Both the position numbers and the translations under genes were made by a program. A DNA stretch of 64,000 nucleotides from Nectonema munidae. Taxonomy: Eukaryota > Nematomorpha > Nectonematoida > Nectonematidae. Location of the stretch: the NCBI GenBank assembly GCA_030549495.1, contig JAUIRK010000859.1:283001-347000 (forward strand). Reading direction: 5' to 3'. The notes under the pieces are model-generated. The model ran no database searches and was not told the DNA's origin. It worked only from the letters and a program-made list of their open reading frames with translations. Positions 12,501 through 23,610 of this stretch are shown piece by piece. The first letter of the stretch is position 1, and each line of letters begins with the position of its first letter.

Positions 12501-15500
12501 TTGGAATAGGATATGTGCGCTATCGGACAAAATTGATACAACGCTCGCACATTCGATTTGAGTCTGGGTGTGAAATCAGAGATGTGCACTGCAATTTTTT
12601 CAATCATCGTTCTTCTCATTTCTCCGTTCCAGATCGTTTCAGGAGTATCGAAATCGCCAAGAAAAACTTCGGAAAACTTTTCATAGCCATGATTCTCCAA
12701 AAAACAAATCATTGAATCAGGCAAAATGTGGTGCAGAATGCTTGAATTAACGACATCACATGAGCCCACGTCTTGAGACACATAGGACTGCTTTCTATGA
12801 AGGGCGTGTATCAATTTCGCAATTGGTAAAATGTTAGAGGCATTGTACATTAGAATAAAATAAAACAAGCCCGTATAATACAAATTACACACTTGTGGAT
12901 TATTGTCGTAGATTTCGAAAATGAGAGTTGCGACTTTTTCCACTAAATCAGGATCAAATGTCAGAACAACTTGAATGATGTTGGCTATAATCAGGGAATC
13001 CGAAAGTGATCTTTTTACAAGAGGAATCGGCCTGATTATTCTATTTTTAGCATCCGTACTAGGATAAAACTTGCAAATATTAATAAACATATGCAATATT
13101 TTTGAAGCAAGCTCAGTTTCGTTTAGCAGAGAATTTCCACTACATAACAAAGTCCATTTAAACTGCGCTATTTGGTACAAATTTTTCCAGCCATCCAATC
13201 CTTGGGCCCAGCACTTTGTTTTTGCGCTAATCAATTGATTCTTAAACAATTCTTTCATTTTGCCAAAATTCAAAGGTCCAACCCTTTCTTTGGAATCGGA
13301 TGAGTAATAGTACCACTCCAGTACTTCATTATTCTCGTCATCTTTTTTTTGCTCACTCATTTCAATAACATTCGTCTGAAGAGTTAATCGTGGTCGATTG
13401 TGATGCAGATGAGCCAAGCAAATGAAATTAGTTAGTAAGCGTATGCCATCACATTTGAGAAAAATTTCAACGTTTTCAGGGAGAAGAAGCAGCTTCTCAA
13501 GAAACATGATTAGCCGGTCCCTTTCCAAAAAATTATAACACTTCTCTAAAAGAGATAAAATGTGTTTTGTGTCATTAAACTTTCCAAGTTGAGTGTAGGA
13601 TTTGGCATAAAGAATGGAAAGCGAATGCAGACAAATGCATTTCATTTGAGAACTACTGACAGTAAGAAAACAATGGTAGAGATCGTAAAAGAAAGTCATA
13701 GGATTTTCAAGAATTTCCTGATTTGAATCTTCCTCCTGTAAAAATATACGGATGTAATAATTACCAATTTTCAATTCCTCATTCAAACTGGGATATTCAA
13801 CTTTAAACTCAGCATAGTTCCATGAAATTGCTTCGCAAGTCGAAGAAAAGAGTTCTTTATCGCGAACAAAGGCGTTGTATTCTGATTCTAGTGCACTTTT
13901 GAGTTCGGAACGTGTTTTGTGGTTCCAAATAAGAGTCGATGCGCAGTGATCTCGACAACAAGCTTCGAAAAAGAGACCCCAATTTTCTTCAATCTTCAAA
14001 TTTTGACGTCTCCTTCTCAAAACAACGGGCATTGCCTTTGCCTCATCATTGCTATTTTTCATGTTTATCTTTAAGCGCCAGTGATGAAAAAATGTGTCTA
14101 ATTGACGCTTAACCTTTGCATCAATATCTCCAAAAAAGCCTTCACCACAAACACTATGATTCAGGTGACTTTGTGCTAGGCTTAAATTATCACGAACACC
14201 TAAATGTCTTATGTTATTCTCACACCTCTTGCTTTTGTCTTTGAGAAAGGCCAGGAGTGCTGGCGGAAATATGCTGGAAAGAAGGTTATACGCAACAACA
14301 TTCTTGCAACTCCACAAAGCAATGAGATAGCGGCTGAGTCGAGCGGAAATCAATTTAGATTTGTCTGTAGGTTCCGACGAAGAACTGAACAATGCTGAAA
14401 TCAACTGCTTCAAATACGCTCCCTCGCACAAAGCAAGGTTTTGCATTTCTTGGGATATTGAAGAACTGCCTTCTTCAATCAAAGCACGCATTATTAGGCC
14501 TATACCTTTATAAATGGTGTAGGAGTCATAGTGAAATAGAGTGAACAGATCTGAGCTATAGGAAGACACCAATTCAAGCAAATAGTCAAACTGAGCACCG
14601 TTCGTGGTCTCACTGTAAGGAGGGCATATGGCGTATGTCAGAAAATCGAGAAAACAAATTATAATGAGAGTTCCTGTTTTATTTCGAATGTGGTCGACAA
14701 ATATCTTCATCATAGACTGCATAAACACTTTGGAAGAGAGAATTGACGCCTTATTCAGCTGCTCTTGCTTGATGTCATAATGATTGTGCATCGGCGCAAT
14801 GAGCGTTGTTAGAAAGTCGAGAGCGGCGTACGAATCAGATTCACAGTTTTTCTTAAGCGTTTTCACAATTTTGATGCCGATTGCATCTCGAAAGTTCTGC
14901 AACTCAGTGAAGGCATGAAAGCCGGCTTTTGATGCGGTCAGTCTGCGCAAAAGAGAGAAGTACTCTTCCATGCAATGAGGGTCTTCTTCTCGGGATAGTA
15001 ATGCATTTATAGCTTCTAGTATGCCCTTTTCTTTGTTCTCGCAGAAGAAGCCCTCAGAAGAAACCGAATAAATTAAGCCAGAAAAGGGGATATTGTTGCA
15101 TGCTCGACTCAGACATTCTCCATAATGCGAGGGAATTGAGGGCGCCTGGATAATGCACTTCAGGCAAATGGATTCAATTTCTTCATCAGAGACTGCATGG
15201 GTCGGAAGAAGACGACTTCCTCGAGAGGTGGAAAGGGATTTGACGTGGATGTTGACGTTTCCTTGTGTGCGTGAAGCATCGAAGAGAACGGATATCAGCG
15301 AATCACGATTGCTAGAGAGAAACACTTTAACTTTTTCATCTTTGAACTCCATTTTAAAGAGTTGGGGATTGCTGCGCGACCTAATGATGGCAAAAATGCT
15401 GTCAAGTGGCTTAACTGATGTCAAGATGAAGGAAGTTAACTCATGTTCGATTAAACAGGTCTCCGTTACTGAGAGTGTGCGCTTCACTTGAGTTTCACTC

Positions 15501-16288
15501 TTCTCCCCATAGTGCTTTATTTTGTGAACGCTAAACCTGAAAAAGGCGGATAAATGCTCATCGCAAGAAAATCGGCCAAACCTTTTATCATAAAAATTGT
15601 TCAAATTGGATATTTGGTTGGAGTGGATAGGAATGTTAAGTAATAAAAGTTTTTTAGCAGCTTCGACAATACTAAGCGCAATATCTTCACACTGCATTGA
15701 TTTAAACGCATGAAGTCTTTCGAAATTATTACCAGGCGATTCAACTGATAGGATTAGTAGACTTTCTGAGCGAATAACATGCAAACAAGATATATCCTTG
15801 TAATAATACGACGAAATAACATCTGGAGCAACGCGAGACACACTGATATTGATAGAAGACGCTTTAAATTGCAAAATAGCTGACACAAAGGTATTTCCTT
15901 CCGACGCCCTTAGTTTGTGAACAGTATAGCATTTGAAATCAGTTTCAGAGACAAAAACATTGTTACTCTTGGCAAAAAACTTTTCAAAATTTAACACCAG
16001 CGTTAAAATATCAAGTCTGTATAAGCAGGAAAAACGAAGAGTTTCGCTTCTTGCCTTATTCTTTCTGAAGTTAAGGAGAAATTCGTTTGGAGATTTGTCA
16101 CATGGTGCGATGGCGAGGATGTCGCCAAATGGCCAAAAATTAGTTACTTCAAAGGAAATGGGGTTTATTGTGGCAAGGCCTTTGTCACTTATACTAAAAA
16201 TTCGCTTATACTTTCCTTTCCAAGAGTGTTTCGTGACCAGGAAACTCGCTAAATATGTTCCACTTTCTTCATTGTTATTATTAAGCAT
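9563..16288 (-). CDS. DNAJC13: DNAJC13 / RME-8 endosomal J-domain protein, single exon
   Basis: The protein has 2,241 residues, against about 2,243 in human DNAJC13. RME-8 sits on early endosomes, recruits Hsc70 and works with the retromer/SNX1 and WASH system in sorting and clathrin control. Visible parts in order: the N-terminal lipid-binding region (LVTKHSWKGKYKRIFS, then VTNFWPFGDI; residues about 10-100); four IWN repeats, TLIWN (about 788), TIWNGEMRR (about 1217), YIWDNSNRNELL (about 1656) and LIWNQRIKNDV (about 1929); a GYF-like segment starting LEWYYYSSDSKERVGPLNF (about 992-1035); and a J domain (about 1313-1378) whose HPD is H1353-P1354-D1355. The C-terminal KARIAETIKRIA block is also present. 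Long armadillo-like helical stretches fill the rest. The gene is one unbroken 6.7-kb frame, whereas vertebrate orthologues have dozens of exons. All hallmark motifs are intact, which argues for a working gene. Confidence 0.96.
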   Translation of the reverse strand: MLNNNNEESGTYLASFLVTKHSWKGKYKRIFSISDKGLATINPISFEVTNFWPFGDILAIAPCDKSPNEFLLNFRKNKARSETLRFSCLYRLDILTLVLNFEKFFAKSNNVFVSETDFKCYTVHKLRASEGNTFVSAILQFKASSINISVSRVAPDVISSYYYKDISCLHVIRSESLLILSVESPGNNFERLHAFKSMQCEDIALSIVEAAKKLLLLNIPIHSNQISNLNNFYDKRFGRFSCDEHLSAFFRFSVHKIKHYGEKSETQVKRTLSVTETCLIEHELTSFILTSVKPLDSIFAIIRSRSNPQLFKMEFKDEKVKVFLSSNRDSLISVLFDASRTQGNVNIHVKSLSTSRGSRLLPTHAVSDEEIESICLKCIIQAPSIPSHYGECLSRACNNIPFSGLIYSVSSEGFFCENKEKGILEAINALLSREEDPHCMEEYFSLLRRLTASKAGFHAFTELQNFRDAIGIKIVKTLKKNCESDSYAALDFLTTLIAPMHNHYDIKQEQLNKASILSSKVFMQSMMKIFVDHIRNKTGTLIIICFLDFLTYAICPPYSETTNGAQFDYLLELVSSYSSDLFTLFHYDSYTIYKGIGLIMRALIEEGSSSISQEMQNLALCEGAYLKQLISALFSSSSEPTDKSKLISARLSRYLIALWSCKNVVAYNLLSSIFPPALLAFLKDKSKRCENNIRHLGVRDNLSLAQSHLNHSVCGEGFFGDIDAKVKRQLDTFFHHWRLKINMKNSNDEAKAMPVVLRRRRQNLKIEENWGLFFEACCRDHCASTLIWNHKTRSELKSALESEYNAFVRDKELFSSTCEAISWNYAEFKVEYPSLNEELKIGNYYIRIFLQEEDSNQEILENPMTFFYDLYHCFLTVSSSQMKCICLHSLSILYAKSYTQLGKFNDTKHILSLLEKCYNFLERDRLIMFLEKLLLLPENVEIFLKCDGIRLLTNFICLAHLHHNRPRLTLQTNVIEMSEQKKDDENNEVLEWYYYSSDSKERVGPLNFGKMKELFKNQLISAKTKCWAQGLDGWKNLYQIAQFKWTLLCSGNSLLNETELASKILHMFINICKFYPSTDAKNRIIRPIPLVKRSLSDSLIIANIIQVVLTFDPDLVEKVATLIFEIYDNNPQVCNLYYTGLFYFILMYNASNILPIAKLIHALHRKQSYVSQDVGSCDVVNSSILHHILPDSMICFLENHGYEKFSEVFLGDFDTPETIWNGEMRRTMIEKIAVHISDFTPRLKSNVRALYQFCPIAHISYSKLEDEMYCDIYYLKNLTDLSKYPDWPIKDPVNLLKKVLQAWESEMVEKKVTMSFLEACECLEVQDKESMKGDSIDYALIRKAYFRLAQKYHPDKNTDGREIFEKVNKAYEFLCGSNGKKENSEAEKLHNISLFLKTQIILFQRCSTILHPYKYSGYPLLLLRLQNELADEKLFSKENTLLEESCCCIYHTIACSALNAEELNRQCGIDVLLKVLSRCTGIVNKSSKNEDKPISVIIQILNSLSVCVTFEACKAKIVSQSESVCGDIVHILRFRQALKLCNAAISTVFSFAQDLVLTRVLYRCGVLWPILTILFQYDYTLEDCNVNKDSNEQELMNNTCRRGVEAISRMLEAPCVLNTLTTLLTPYIINNIKTYSSHEILKLLTCNSQTPFYIWDNSNRNELLAFVAEEEMSLRSRDGSVVDDDEDLCTFFYSNLVKELVIGDVYIRLYNENPDYEIYNPNQFLLDLINFLNENLNSFILEADDDNLLQTLKSLRNVLKHYPATQIQMIGSFKFIFSLLRASSNFVQICLEIILLSTSQNECITDIASTFLLNYVIFVLREKASEDTLSLALDVLLSLTSHNTQIVKEVLLSGMLYFLVRILGSAHYTNQLRIMSVRVLSKCLVDKVSGPKVGIFMLKILPKLFVDALSEGTDNIITLINDNLENSELIWNQRIKNDVFSLVNRKCEQVYESICNDINACQPFPSDTFYHCDEFVIHGVYIKVFLKNPNWYLSKPKEFIVELFDFFLNPCTPHDSEKWRLCCECLVTVFKFQPNLLEFIPTTGFISRILNIISSKNNTPSFITPCLMILEQISKSEQCTKEIIQSNFLSNIQKLPPSSNPVEHFASTIHFLNNIFKNCSSELLVQQALQAKTIPYLLQLIESSHLNSSQSQYLKARIAETIKRIASLATNSNKEHIERILNQSTCWKVYKFQRDDLFLENENTYRMLASNPHVNSQSYITLPSFTNIMMDEPPPIMPEGT

Positions 16289-17058
16289 ACAGAGTGCTAG
16301 TTGATCTCAACAACAAACGTTTCCTAAATTAAATATTGTATACTAAAAAAAACAAGAAATGGTCATTAAAATCAGAGGCGTCCATCTTCAAAATTGGAGC
16401 GGGGAAGGGGGGTGAACTTTTTTTTTATATAATTATAAAAAATTTTGTCCAATGAACTAATTTATGAAATAAGTTGTTTTTAAGTTTTGCTTAAAATGTT
16501 TAATTATTATTATAACCAGGCCTATCGATAAGAGGGGGGCAAGGGACTCCTATTTCAATCGAAAAATTACTGAGATATTTCAGAAAAACATGTTTGTTCG
16601 AAAATCGAGCAAAATTTTTCTTGTCAAAAGATGCAATTATTCCAGTTAACGCTTAAAAATTTTCCTTTGGAAAGCTGTCCTCATGTTTAAGTGCAGCAGG
16701 AGTTTTTCAAATTGAAAACAAACAAGATTTGAAGTATTTGCTTTAATGACTTCATTGAAACCATTTTTCAAACTCATCGGCTATGGTTTTATGGCTCGGC
16801 GCACGGGGTACCAATTACATCTGGAGATTTTTGCTTTAGCCAGATTCCAACTTACTACCATGTGCTATTAAAAAATATCACTTTGTCAAATGTTCTCTTG
16901 CAGTTGTTGTATTGCTGAGTTTCGCAAAATAAAAAATTGTCTATCAGGTTCTTGTCATATACATATTGTACGTAAACACAAGGCTGAAAGATGAAAGTTT
17001 GACATTTCATCAGACACAGGGGCGCACATCCGGAGGAGGAGGACGAAAATGACCTTCG

Positions 17059-17076
17059 CCCCCCCCCCCCCCCCCC
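17059..17076. repeat. (C)18 homopolymer
   Basis: Eighteen consecutive C residues just inside a hAT-type end that begins at 17017. Confidence 0.9.
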
Positions 17077-17415
17077 AAATAATTTTCTATAAGTAAGAGT
17101 TGCTGCTTGTTCATAAAACATGTATGCAGACTTTCAAATCAATCAAACATTATGCCAAGCTGCTCTGAAATTCCTATCGAATGTATTTTACAGACGATGC
17201 GTGAGAGCTATATAATAATAATCCATTGCTTCAATATGCACACAATAAGTAAGCAATGTTTATCACAGTGTCTCCTCTTTATAGTATATTTGAGCAAACA
17301 CATGTTGATGACCCACTAGATTTTCTCATCTTCTGTCACAGTGATTCTATTTCTCTTTCTGTCTTCTCCGCTTTCTCTGCTAAAACTCAATCATTCACTC
17401 AAGCTCTCTTCTCTC

Positions 17416-17616
17416 CAGTGACGTAGCAAGGCTGGGGCATGAGGGATCGTGCCCACTCTCCTATGTACCTCAGGGTGCCCCCATGTATCTTATGCAATAT
17501 CAGTTTTCGAAAATTTCTCCAATGAAAGGATCAAGAAAGTATAAATAATGTTGCTCACGTTTTTTGTTTTTAAATTGTGCCCCCCGCCTATTAACTTTTT
17601 TCTGGCTACACCACTG
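17416..17616. mobile_element. 201-bp hAT-type miniature element
   Basis: The left end CAGTGACGTAGCAAG and the right end, reverse complement CAGTGGTGTAGCCAG, form 15-bp inverted ends with three mismatches. Flanking 8-mers CTTCTCTC (17408-17415) and CTTCTGTC (17617-17624) agree at 7 of 8 positions, the target-site length of hAT. No coding content. Confidence 0.75.
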
Positions 17617-20244
17617 CTTCTGTCTAATTTGCATTTAGAGTTAAATTAAAATAGTTTTCAATCGTTACAATTTTATATCTAGACTCGCGCTGATGAGTCT
17701 ATAAGTGCGAATAGCTAATCTACGTTTGTTACATTTTGTAACATTTGAAAACTTTAATTTTTTCAAGTCAAGAATTTTTTTTCAATAGTTATTTGGGAAT
17801 GAATATTTTGACTAGGTATTCAGTTTAAAAGCAAGAATACTCTATTTGCTTTGGGCAGAGATATTTTTTATAATGTTGGATTGTTAAATTTTTTAAGTAA
17901 CACTGTACATAATTAATTAAATCATTTTTTTAAGAAAATTTGTTGATTATTATAATAAAAATATAATATCGAAGCAAAATGTTTCAGTCGCTAAAATGTA
18001 CTTAATCTATTTAAAACAGCTGTCAGAATTTTATGTGGAGAGAAATATTAAAAAAACGCAATTATTTTCTTTTCTCGAATACTATGATTTATGTTAGTTT
18101 AAATAATTTTTTAGACTTAAATAATTTTATAAAAAGTGATTAAACCCATTTTTGTATGCTATGATTCTTTACAATATGTAAAAATACAAGTGCTACCAAA
18201 TCACCCTATAAGGGTTAGCTACTTAAACGTTGGCTTTTGCTGCTTATAAAAACTTGAAAATATCAAATAAACTCTCATTCTTTATGCCTCCTATTATTTT
18301 GAAATTATTCTGAGAACAGACAGTTCCATTTTAAAATGTATTGATGAGGAATCGAATTCAGAGGCTTCTCATCATCTCAACCAACCTGTCATTCTACCCA
18401 TAGAGTATGCTGTAGGGGATACGTCAAATTAGTTTCAAAAAAACTTAAGTTATGCTGTAAAATTTTTTAGTTTTTGTTGAAGCTCTATAACTTTTTCTGA
18501 TAGATTTTTTTTCCTTAAAAGTTATAAAATGCGATCTTAATTTATTGTTTTATTTTTGTTTGCACAATAACTTCATTTTATACCCTTGCCCCTGAATAAA
18601 TCACATTTTTTTCATATAAACATCGCAGGGTGTCTAGTAGACTATTTGCCTTCAGATTACATTCACTCATATAAAACTATCCAACCTTCAGTTATTCGTT
18701 TTCAGTTGTTTTCTCTATGAATCAAATATCGTTTCATGAATTCCTGTAATGTGCCTGTAAATGACTACTTCATTTTAAAATGAAAAGCTTATTGGCTCCC
18801 CCAATAATTTTGGATTTTTTTAAACTAGGGTATATTCGATATACAAATTTAATTAAAATTTTATCGCTGGAAGTATAATATTTAAATTCAATTTTGTAAA
18901 AAATATAAAGTAGTCTTATAAATTTACGACGTTAGGTATGCGCTGAATACATTCTATTTTAAAGGATTGCTTGAATATTTGCTCTCCCATGGTATTACCA
19001 GACCACTAACTTTGAAAATTGCAACAAAAAATTTCGCCCTCCCCCTCCCCCCCTAATAATTTTGAGGATGTGCGTCCCTGCATATGACCTCCTACAATAA
19101 TTCTAACCACGTAGATCGTGATAAAATAAATTTTGAATATATCTAAAAATTTACAAAAAAAATTTGTGTCAAATTAAAACTTATAATAATTGTCAAATTA
19201 ATAAAAGAATTACAAGATAGGTTAATATTTAAAACATTTTAACATGTTTCATTTCTAATTAAAGTTAAGATAAGAACATATTAAAAAATATTATTAAAAA
19301 AGTACAAAGAAATTTTTATACATCTGAACGGTGTTTATATATAATTGATTTAACTAAAAAAATTGATAAAGGACTAAATGCTATTTTTGCAGTCGATTTT
19401 ATTTATTTTTTTAAAGAAAATTTTCATAGATCAAATTTAAAGCATTGTAAACAGAAAACATGCAATGTTTTTTTTGAAATCTTTGAGTGTTTCTCTAATT
19501 TGAAGTTGGACAAAGATTGACTGTTTTTACTTTACCTGGATGATTTTAATAAAGCTTACAGTCAAACCATATGGCATTTTAGGTGCAAATGAGGTAATAA
19601 GACATTAAATTGATCTACAAGAAGTGTATTTTTGACAATAGGCAATCTTCACTTGTTTGATATGCTTGCCTATAATTTGGATTTAAAACAATGTCTTTCA
19701 GTTGCCCAAATATTGCATAAACACAATAAGCAAAAGTATTTTGGATATTTTAAGTTTATTCTTATAATAATGAAACATGTTTTATAACTAATATCCCTCA
19801 TGCAGATTAACGGATTGTACAACAGATATGGAAGGTTGGAGAAAACATTTGTAGATCCATTTCTCTGCCAAAAATAAGTTCTCAAAAAAATTATTCTAGC
19901 AGCTATGATGCAGACAGCTCTATTTTATTTTTCCTTAAAAAATCTTGAAATTTCATAAATGTATATTTTATAATTTTTATGCAAGTTTTAAATACAAAAA
20001 AATTTTTTTTAGATACTGTGTTACGATAACTCGAATTTTTGTGTTCGATACTGCATCAAGTTCCTTTTCAAGTAATTTAGTTGGACGGTAAAATTTAGAA
20101 ATTTCAAAGAAGGTATAATAATTTGAATAAAATCTTGCTTAACTTAAGTATTTAATTTTTTTTAAATTATTTAATCTTTTTATAAAATATTGTAAGCAAG
20201 CTGTTCTCCAGACTCTAAGCTTTCAATTTTATATTTCTGATGAG

Positions 20245-20830
20245 TTTTAGTTTTTAGCATAGTTGTATCTTTTCTGTGTATTTTTGCACATTTTGATGGT
20301 GTCTTATCTGATTGGTTAATTTTATGTCAATGGAGTATTATATTATGGTGTAATTATAAGTTATTCATTTTTAGCATGGTTGTACCTTTTCTGTATATTT
20401 TTCTGCTGTATGATATTCTGTTAACCAATTCTAATATTGTGAATTCAATTATGATGATATTTTTTGATTAAAATAAATTTTTTATCAACCTTTTATCGCT
20501 TCGCTTGAAACAAACACTCTACCAATCATTTTATCTTTCGAGCGAAGCGAGAAACGACCATGGAATAGGATAATTTAAATGAATTTTAATTTTATTCTAA
20601 ACATTTTCAACTATTTCTCATTCAATTCGGATCTTTATTTAATTTAAAAATCAATCTAAACTTATCAAATACGATAATCGTTAATTCAATAGTGATAATA
20701 TTTTTTGATGAAAATTAATCCAATTTGTTAATAAAAAGAAATTTAAAATAGCTATTCACTTCAAAATTGATTCTTTATCAACTATATTTATAACTAAGCG
20801 TCGTTAAAGAGCAGCGAGAAACGACCACGG
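20245..20830. repeat. Diverged local duplications
   Basis: TTTTTAGCAT followed by a shared 30-bp stretch occurs at 20251 and again at 20368. A second pair starting near 20441 and 20680 shares ATTCAAT(TA)GTGATNATATTTTTTGAT-like sequence, and both members are followed by a GAGAAACGACCA block (about 20,550 and 20,817). They are old partial duplications of an unknown repeat. Confidence 0.45.
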
Positions 20831-20879
20831 GACAAGCTAGATTCATATTGTATAAAAGTTAGTAAGGTAATGTCACGGT

Positions 20880-20924
20880 CAGTGGCAGATGAAGGAATTT
20901 TCAGTGGGGGGGGGGGGGGGGGGG
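20880..20924. repeat. hAT-type end followed by (G)19
   Basis: CAGTGGCAGATGAAGG at 20880 resembles the CAGTGGCGGAT-type end of hAT miniature elements, and a 19-base G run follows at 20906-20924. No partner end found. Confidence 0.5.
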
Positions 20925-21186
20925 TATGAAGAAAATATATATACAAAATGACAAGCTAAAAAGTATTTTTTTAATTTTTTTAAAGTTAAAGTATTCGAAA
21001 AACGAACTAAAAAAGTATGATTGAAATTTAAAAGTTCCAATTAATACAAGTTTTATTTAAAAAAAATCAAATAATAAAATCCTTTCTTCTATTTGTATCA
21101 CCAGTGTGGGGGGATGTGTAGTTTTTGAATTAAATCTTAATTTAATAGCTTACATTATTGTTAATTCTTACTGAGTCGCCTATAGG

Positions 21187-21272
21187 TAAAGGTAAAGGTA
21201 CCCCTGGGTGTTTTCATCAAGAAGGCACAATTGCGCTGCTTGTATCGAATTATAAGGAAAGCAGGCTTAAAA
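21187..21272 (-). repeat. SINE fragment, copy 1 (3' part only)
   Basis: It shares GGTGTTTTCATCAAGAAGGC and TTGTATCGAATTATAAGGAA with the fuller copy at 37210-37341. The tRNA-like head is missing. On the minus strand like the other copies. Confidence 0.6.
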
Positions 21273-22594
21273 TTGATTATATTTTTATTAATTTTTATGT
21301 TTTGTTTTACTCTAAATCCTTTAATTATATAATGGCGGATTATTGAAAAACATAGAATATATTTAAAGTAAAATTATGCCTTTATAAATTAATTTAAACT
21401 ACATTCCCTTTATTCACCGTTTTAATTTGTTTTTTCACGAATTGGAAAACATCTTTAGTGGCACCCTAACTAAAGTTATAAACTTTATAGGATAGGTTTT
21501 AGATCTTATATTCAAAGTCATCCTTTTCTGGTAGAACTTTCTGTTTTAAAGCAAGTAAGTAAACTAAAATTATTTGAAGAACAAAAAAAGTAAAACTTTT
21601 TCTATGTTTATATCAAAAATATAATATTCTTTATATTAATGATATTTTCTATCATATTCTAAGCTTTTTCTACAATTTATGCAGATGTCATTAAATTTCT
21701 TCTTTTAACGGCGTTAATAATGTGTCGTTGACTATTCATAATTGGGCGGTCGAAATAAATCTCAATTTGGAAAGTACAAGTATATAATTTTTTCAAATAA
21801 TAGAAATCCAAAGAATTTGAATGTCAAAATTAATGGAATGAGTATTCAAAGGGGTCTAAACATCAATTACCTCAGCTTGAATTTTATGGAAGAATATATT
21901 TTTAGGCATCTTTTATAAATATATAATAGTGATTGAAAAATAATTTATTATTCTTATTTATTTTTTCTTTATATCATTCCCATTATTAAACATGCAAAGG
22001 TCATTTTGGGATCTTCGAATATTTTGTTACTGAATAAACTTTGTAGAAAACTTTTCCAATTTTATAAATTGGTGATTTCTAACTCAGAATTTGTCATTTA
22101 TCAGATTAACATTCTGATGCTCGTGGATATATTTTTTTATCACGAATGAAAAATATCTCTTATACAAAAGGTAGATGTTATCTTCATTTTCCAGAACTAT
22201 ATATCTGCCCTGAATTAAAATTTATATATAAAATAATAAACATGGAAACTATTTCAATATAGAATTCGATTTCTATAGTTACTTTTAAAATCAATTCTCT
22301 AATCTAAGAACCAGGATCTCAGGCTATAGACAATAATTTGAAAATCTTTTTGAAGACAATGTAAGAAAGACTAAACTAATAAAAACCTTAATAAACTATG
22401 TTAAAGAAAATAGATTAAAAATTTTGCGTTGCAACATAAAGCATGAACGTGTAAGATTCAGATGCTAAATGGCCCCGCACCCTCAGTAATAAGTAGCGTG
22501 ATTAATAATTTTATTTTCTGTTAAGGAAAAGGAAAGAAACCTAAAAAATTTTTTTAAAGGTTTCAAGAGGAATTTAGCTGGATTAGCGCTATTT

Positions 22595-22951
22595 CTATAG
22601 TTGTACTTGAGCAGCAAGCTTTAAAATTAACGGACTAATGTTTGTTGGATCATGTCTCATGCCATCTACAACACGCAATCTGTCTCTATTTCTTGTTTTT
22701 AAATTCATAAAAGTTGAAGATCCGTTGTCACATTTGCATGCAAAAGCAAATGGAACAAAAGGACACGCAAAACGATTGTCATGCTGACTTGACTTGGACA
22801 GAAGTTGCAGTCGAAAAAGTACAAATAAGTTGAGTCGGCGTCGCAAAATATTTGTTCCACTCCACATCCCTGATCCTAACCTCTTCCTTATTTTATTACT
22901 TTTTGGAAGATAAAAAGTAAAAAGTACTAAATATTTTTTAAAAAAGTCCAA
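22595..22951 (-). pseudogene. hAT transposase remnant (C-terminal dimerisation region)
   Basis: The minus-strand frame contains PFAFACKCDNG and FMNLKTRNRDRLRVVDGMRH. Both align residue by residue with the hAT C-terminal block that the element at 43094-45875 encodes as [20 protein letters not shown] and [16 protein letters not shown]. The upstream catalytic part is absent. It is probably an older relative of the ZBED/SCAND3-type hAT family. Confidence 0.6.
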
Positions 22952-22987
22952 CCTGAGTGATGTATTTAAACATTTTATCGATGGTTT
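22930..22987 (-). repeat. 58-bp repeat block, copy 1
   Basis: The reverse complement matches 34143-34200 at 57 of 58 positions. It adjoins the hAT remnant above and may be part of the same transposon family. Confidence 0.8.
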
Positions 22988-23493
22988 ACGAATATCGTAA
23001 TATTACGAATACTCGTAAATATATATAGATTGTTTTAGTATAAGTTGAGGCTTAAATCATCAAACTTATTTTAAAAACTCGCTGTCGCCTTATACACCGA
23101 ACGAGTTGGTGGACCAAAATTTAAAAAGAATACGGCCATAGGGGGGAGAGGGTGGGTATATATTCCGGTGAAAAAATTTGGTATTGATACTATAAGAGGT
23201 GGTATGCAATCCAAAAATGTCTCTTTTTATTCAAACTAATTATAGTCTTGGTTTTCTTTCTCCGAAATTAATTTTATTGTAAAATTTATTTGCATATAAC
23301 AACACTTTCCCCACTTATTAAAAATTCCTATTAAAACTTTTACTTTTTTCTTTTACTTCATTTTTTTAACATGAAAAATATAACAATTAAAAAAAATATT
23401 TTTAATAATATGTCAAAAGGGAGATACAAACGCAGTACAACGAAAAAAATACGAGTACAATACAAAATGTAGATTTATTAATTTAATATTTTG

Positions 23494-23610
23494 GACACGA
23501 CGATGTCCATAGTCATCTTTCGCATCAAACGATAATCATCACCCATCTTCGTTTGTTGTGATCGACACATTATTTTATTCTCCTTTTATGACTATGGACA
23601 TCGATGTGTC
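23494..23610. repeat. 117-bp foldback
   Basis: The 23-base arm at 23494-23516 (GACACGACGATGTCCATAGT...) is the reverse complement of 23588-23610 with two mismatches, leaving a 71-base loop. The loop sequence CCATCTTCGTTTGTTGT recurs at about 23,938. Likely a miniature transposon. Confidence 0.7.

Larger units (their letters stand above)
17017..19080. mobile_element. Pair of inward-facing hAT-type ends (one element or two solo ends)
   Basis: CAGGGGCGCACATCC at 17017 faces GGATGTGCGTCCCTG ending at 19080: a 15-bp inverted pair with one mismatch, each followed inward by a C/G-rich run. The flanking 8-mers (ATCAGACA and CATATGAC) do not match. It could be one 2.06-kb element with a decayed duplication, or ends of two copies of one family. 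A second miniature element (17416-17616) lies inside. Confidence 0.4.
19340..21930 (+). mobile_element. Scattered LINE reverse-transcriptase remnants
   Basis: Two islands read like pieces of a non-LTR reverse transcriptase. Near 19,520-19,590, LDDFNKAYSQTIWHF resembles the LDFSKAFDTI motif. Near 21,680, YADVIKFLLL resembles the YADD active-site motif, followed around 21,740-21,890 by NLNLES and then NLNVKINGMSI and NINYLSLNFMEEY, which resemble the region after YADD. Many interruptions separate them. It may be one heavily decayed element or two. Both islands are short, so the call is tentative. Confidence 0.4.

Noticed and set aside
9563-16288. DNAJC13 as a dead processed copy
   Set aside because: There is no interruption in 2,241 codons, the length equals the orthologue, the J-domain HPD and all four IWN repeats are kept, and no poly(A) tract or flanking duplication is visible.
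9563-16304. Several plus-strand open frames opposite DNAJC13 (for example 15153-15491, 15933-16304)
   Set aside because: They are shadows of the DNAJC13 coding strand, without any recognisable domain.
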